The notes under the pieces are model-generated. The model saw only the letters and a list, made by a program, of their open reading frames with translations. It ran no database searches and had not been told where the DNA came from. Below, piece by piece: positions 62,858-64,000 of a stretch of DNA of 64,000 nt. How positions within the stretch are numbered: position 1 is the first letter of the stretch; the number at the start of each line of letters is the position of its first letter. This stretch comes from Ravibacter sp964559125 (GTDB lineage Bacteria; Bacteroidota; Bacteroidia; Cytophagales; Spirosomataceae), in NCBI GenBank assembly GCA_964559125.1, contig CAZLGW010000033.1, forward strand, positions 1-64,000, read 5' to 3'. The translations under genes and the position numbers were made by a program.

Positions 62858-62875
62858 TCCCGATAGCTATCGGGA
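62858..62875. repeat. 18-bp perfect palindrome (tcccgatagctatcggga)
   Basis: Perfect 18-bp dyad between the exonuclease and ligase genes, 42 bp before the ligase start. A common dispersed palindrome in Bacteroidota (from memory). It may act as a weak terminator or a processing site; flanking short tctcattgtctc-like repeats are also present here and near 19605. Confidence 0.6.
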
Positions 62876-62916
62876 GGGCGGGACTCATCGCCTAATTGCC
62901 TCATCATCTCATCAAA

Positions 62917-64000
62917 ATGAAAGCCTTCGCCGACCTGATCAATGCACTGGATAGCACCAACAAAACCAATCTCAGGATGGAGGCGATCGACCGCTTCCTG
63001 ACGGAGGCAGACAGCGATGACAAGCTGTGGTTTCTGGCACTGTTTACCGGGAAACGCCCCAAACGGCATGTAGGCACACCTCTTATGAAACAGTGGGCGA
63101 TGGAGGCGGCACAAATCCCCGAGTGGCTGTTCCTGGAATCGTACGCCGCGGTAGGCGATCTGGGTGAAACCATCTCCCTGATACTCCCGCAGCCGGCAGT
63201 CTATACCGAGCGTAGCTTAGCGGAATGGATGCAGCTCATACTCGCCCTGAAAGACGATTCGGAAGCGGAGAAAAAACGGTTTGTACTCGACGCCTGGAAC
63301 AGTCTGCCTTATACTGAGCGATTCATTTTCAACAAGTTACTGGGTGGCAGCTTCCGGGTGGGCGTCTCTTCCAAAACGCTTATCAATGCATTGGCCAAAC
63401 ACTACGGAATGGACGCCAGCGCCGTAGCACACAGCATCATGGGCGACTGGAAGATGGAGGAAGTCACTTTCGACGAACTCATCCGCGGCCGTTATACCAA
63501 CACTCAATTGTCGAAACCCTACCCTTTCTGCCTGGCCTATGCTCTGGAAAAAGAGCCGGAGGAACTCGGTGATATTGATGAATGGCAGGCCGAATACAAA
63601 TGGGACGGCATCCGCGGACAGCTCATCAGGCGCAACGGCGAAGTATTTATCTGGTCGCGCGGGGAAGAGTTGGTCACGGAGCAATTTCCGGAAGTCAGGG
63701 ATGATCTTCTGCAATGGGACTGCGATTTTGTCATAGACGGGGAATTGCTGGCCTTCCGAGACGGTGGAGTGCTTAATTTCAGTGAGCTTCAGAAACGACT
63801 GAACCGTAAACTGCTGTCAAAGAAGATGCTGGAGGATGTACCGGTCAGGGTATTTGCCTACGACCTGTTGGAATGGAACGGGGCTGACTGGCGCGAACGT
63901 CCTATGAAGGAAAGAAGGGCTATACTCGAACATGTTTTCACCAAAAATCCGGCATCTTCTTTACAACTATCGCCCGTCATAGCCCCCGGCAGTTGGAATG
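62917..64000 (+). CDS. ATP-dependent DNA ligase (5' part, cut by window end)
   Basis: Open frame from ATG 62917 to the window end, 361 codons read. The active-site motif KxDG is YKWDGIRG with Lys228. RGEELVTEQFPEV and VIDGELLAF are the following ligase motifs, and the N-terminal 200 residues are a DNA-binding domain of the LigB/LigC type (KRPKRHVGTPL, GGSFRVGVSSKTL). It seals nicks with ATP, probably in concert with the exonuclease upstream. It is incomplete here, so the C-terminal OB-fold is not seen. Confidence 0.95.
   Translation, partial: MKAFADLINALDSTNKTNLRMEAIDRFLTEADSDDKLWFLALFTGKRPKRHVGTPLMKQWAMEAAQIPEWLFLESYAAVGDLGETISLILPQPAVYTERSLAEWMQLILALKDDSEAEKKRFVLDAWNSLPYTERFIFNKLLGGSFRVGVSSKTLINALAKHYGMDASAVAHSIMGDWKMEEVTFDELIRGRYTNTQLSKPYPFCLAYALEKEPEELGDIDEWQAEYKWDGIRGQLIRRNGEVFIWSRGEELVTEQFPEVRDDLLQWDCDFVIDGELLAFRDGGVLNFSELQKRLNRKLLSKKMLEDVPVRVFAYDLLEWNGADWRERPMKERRAILEHVFTKNPASSLQLSPVIAPGSWN

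Noticed and set aside
1..64000. tRNA or rRNA genes
   Set aside because: I saw no clear TpsiC-arm consensus with a matching acceptor stem and no rRNA-like stretch; a tRNAscan run would settle it.

Overview
The window reads as chromosomal DNA of a member of the Bacteroidota. Two SusC/SusD pairs, a SusE-like lipoprotein, many lipoprotein signal peptides, TonB-dependent receptors and promoters of the type TTTG-N19..21-TAnnTTTG all point there. Moderate GC and the mix of genes suggest a free-living, glycan-using lineage (Chitinophagales, Sphingobacteriales or Cytophagales), but I cannot name a genus.

Layout. (1) 1-4.1 kb, minus strand: the end of a secreted beta-helix protein, two tandem barrel-like paralogues, and an ArsR/SRPBCC/DoxX operon with clear tandem operators. 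(2) 4.2-8.0 kb, plus: a small unknown protein and a 1054-aa M64-type metallopeptidase carrying a VWA domain and no visible signal peptide. (3) 8.0-10.3 kb, minus: a multi-pass membrane protein lying between a decayed second copy of the neighbouring dinB 3' end and the decayed 3' end of a second GCS2-type ligase. (4) 10.5-17.4 kb, plus: a seven-gene TetR/TolC/HlyD/ABC/ABC/permease/permease efflux operon with a readable operator. (5) 17.4-20.4 kb, minus: a GCS2-like ligase, an ATP-grasp protein and an esterase. (6) 20.5-35.8 kb, minus: a seven-gene island with six caspase-fold modules. Three are intact (fused to an alpha/beta-hydrolase, to a subtilase, and to an unassigned C-terminal region), three have lost catalytic residues, and all surround a MoxR AAA+ ATPase and a VWA protein. 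The last gene ends in two pYEATS-like domains. A decayed IS1-like transposase marks the upstream edge. (7) 36.3-45.9 kb, plus: a membrane-anchored AraC-type glycan sensor and a starch/maltodextrin locus (SusC, SusD, SusE-like, GH13). (8) 46.0-46.4 kb: a SAM-I-type riboswitch followed only by a 37-aa Cys-rich ORF. (9) 46.4-58.5 kb, minus: a SusC/SusD pair plus DUF4625, TlpA, DUF6029-like, Omp28, TonB receptor and BNR-like genes. (10) 59.3-61.8 kb, plus: a family 2A encapsulin and its cysteine-desulfurase cargo. (11) 61.8-64 kb, plus: a ligase-associated exonuclease and an ATP-dependent DNA ligase cut by the window end.

The best candidate for an undescribed system is region 6. It resembles the MoxR/VWA-centred NTP-dependent conflict systems described by the Aravind group, but with an unusual set of effectors: three proteolytically competent caspases, two joined to a second hydrolase, together with pseudo-caspases that may act as scaffolds, sensors or substrates. 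The encapsulin sulfur compartment, the orphan riboswitch and the asymmetric ABC pair are further points of interest. All functional statements rest on reading motifs by eye; no database search was run.
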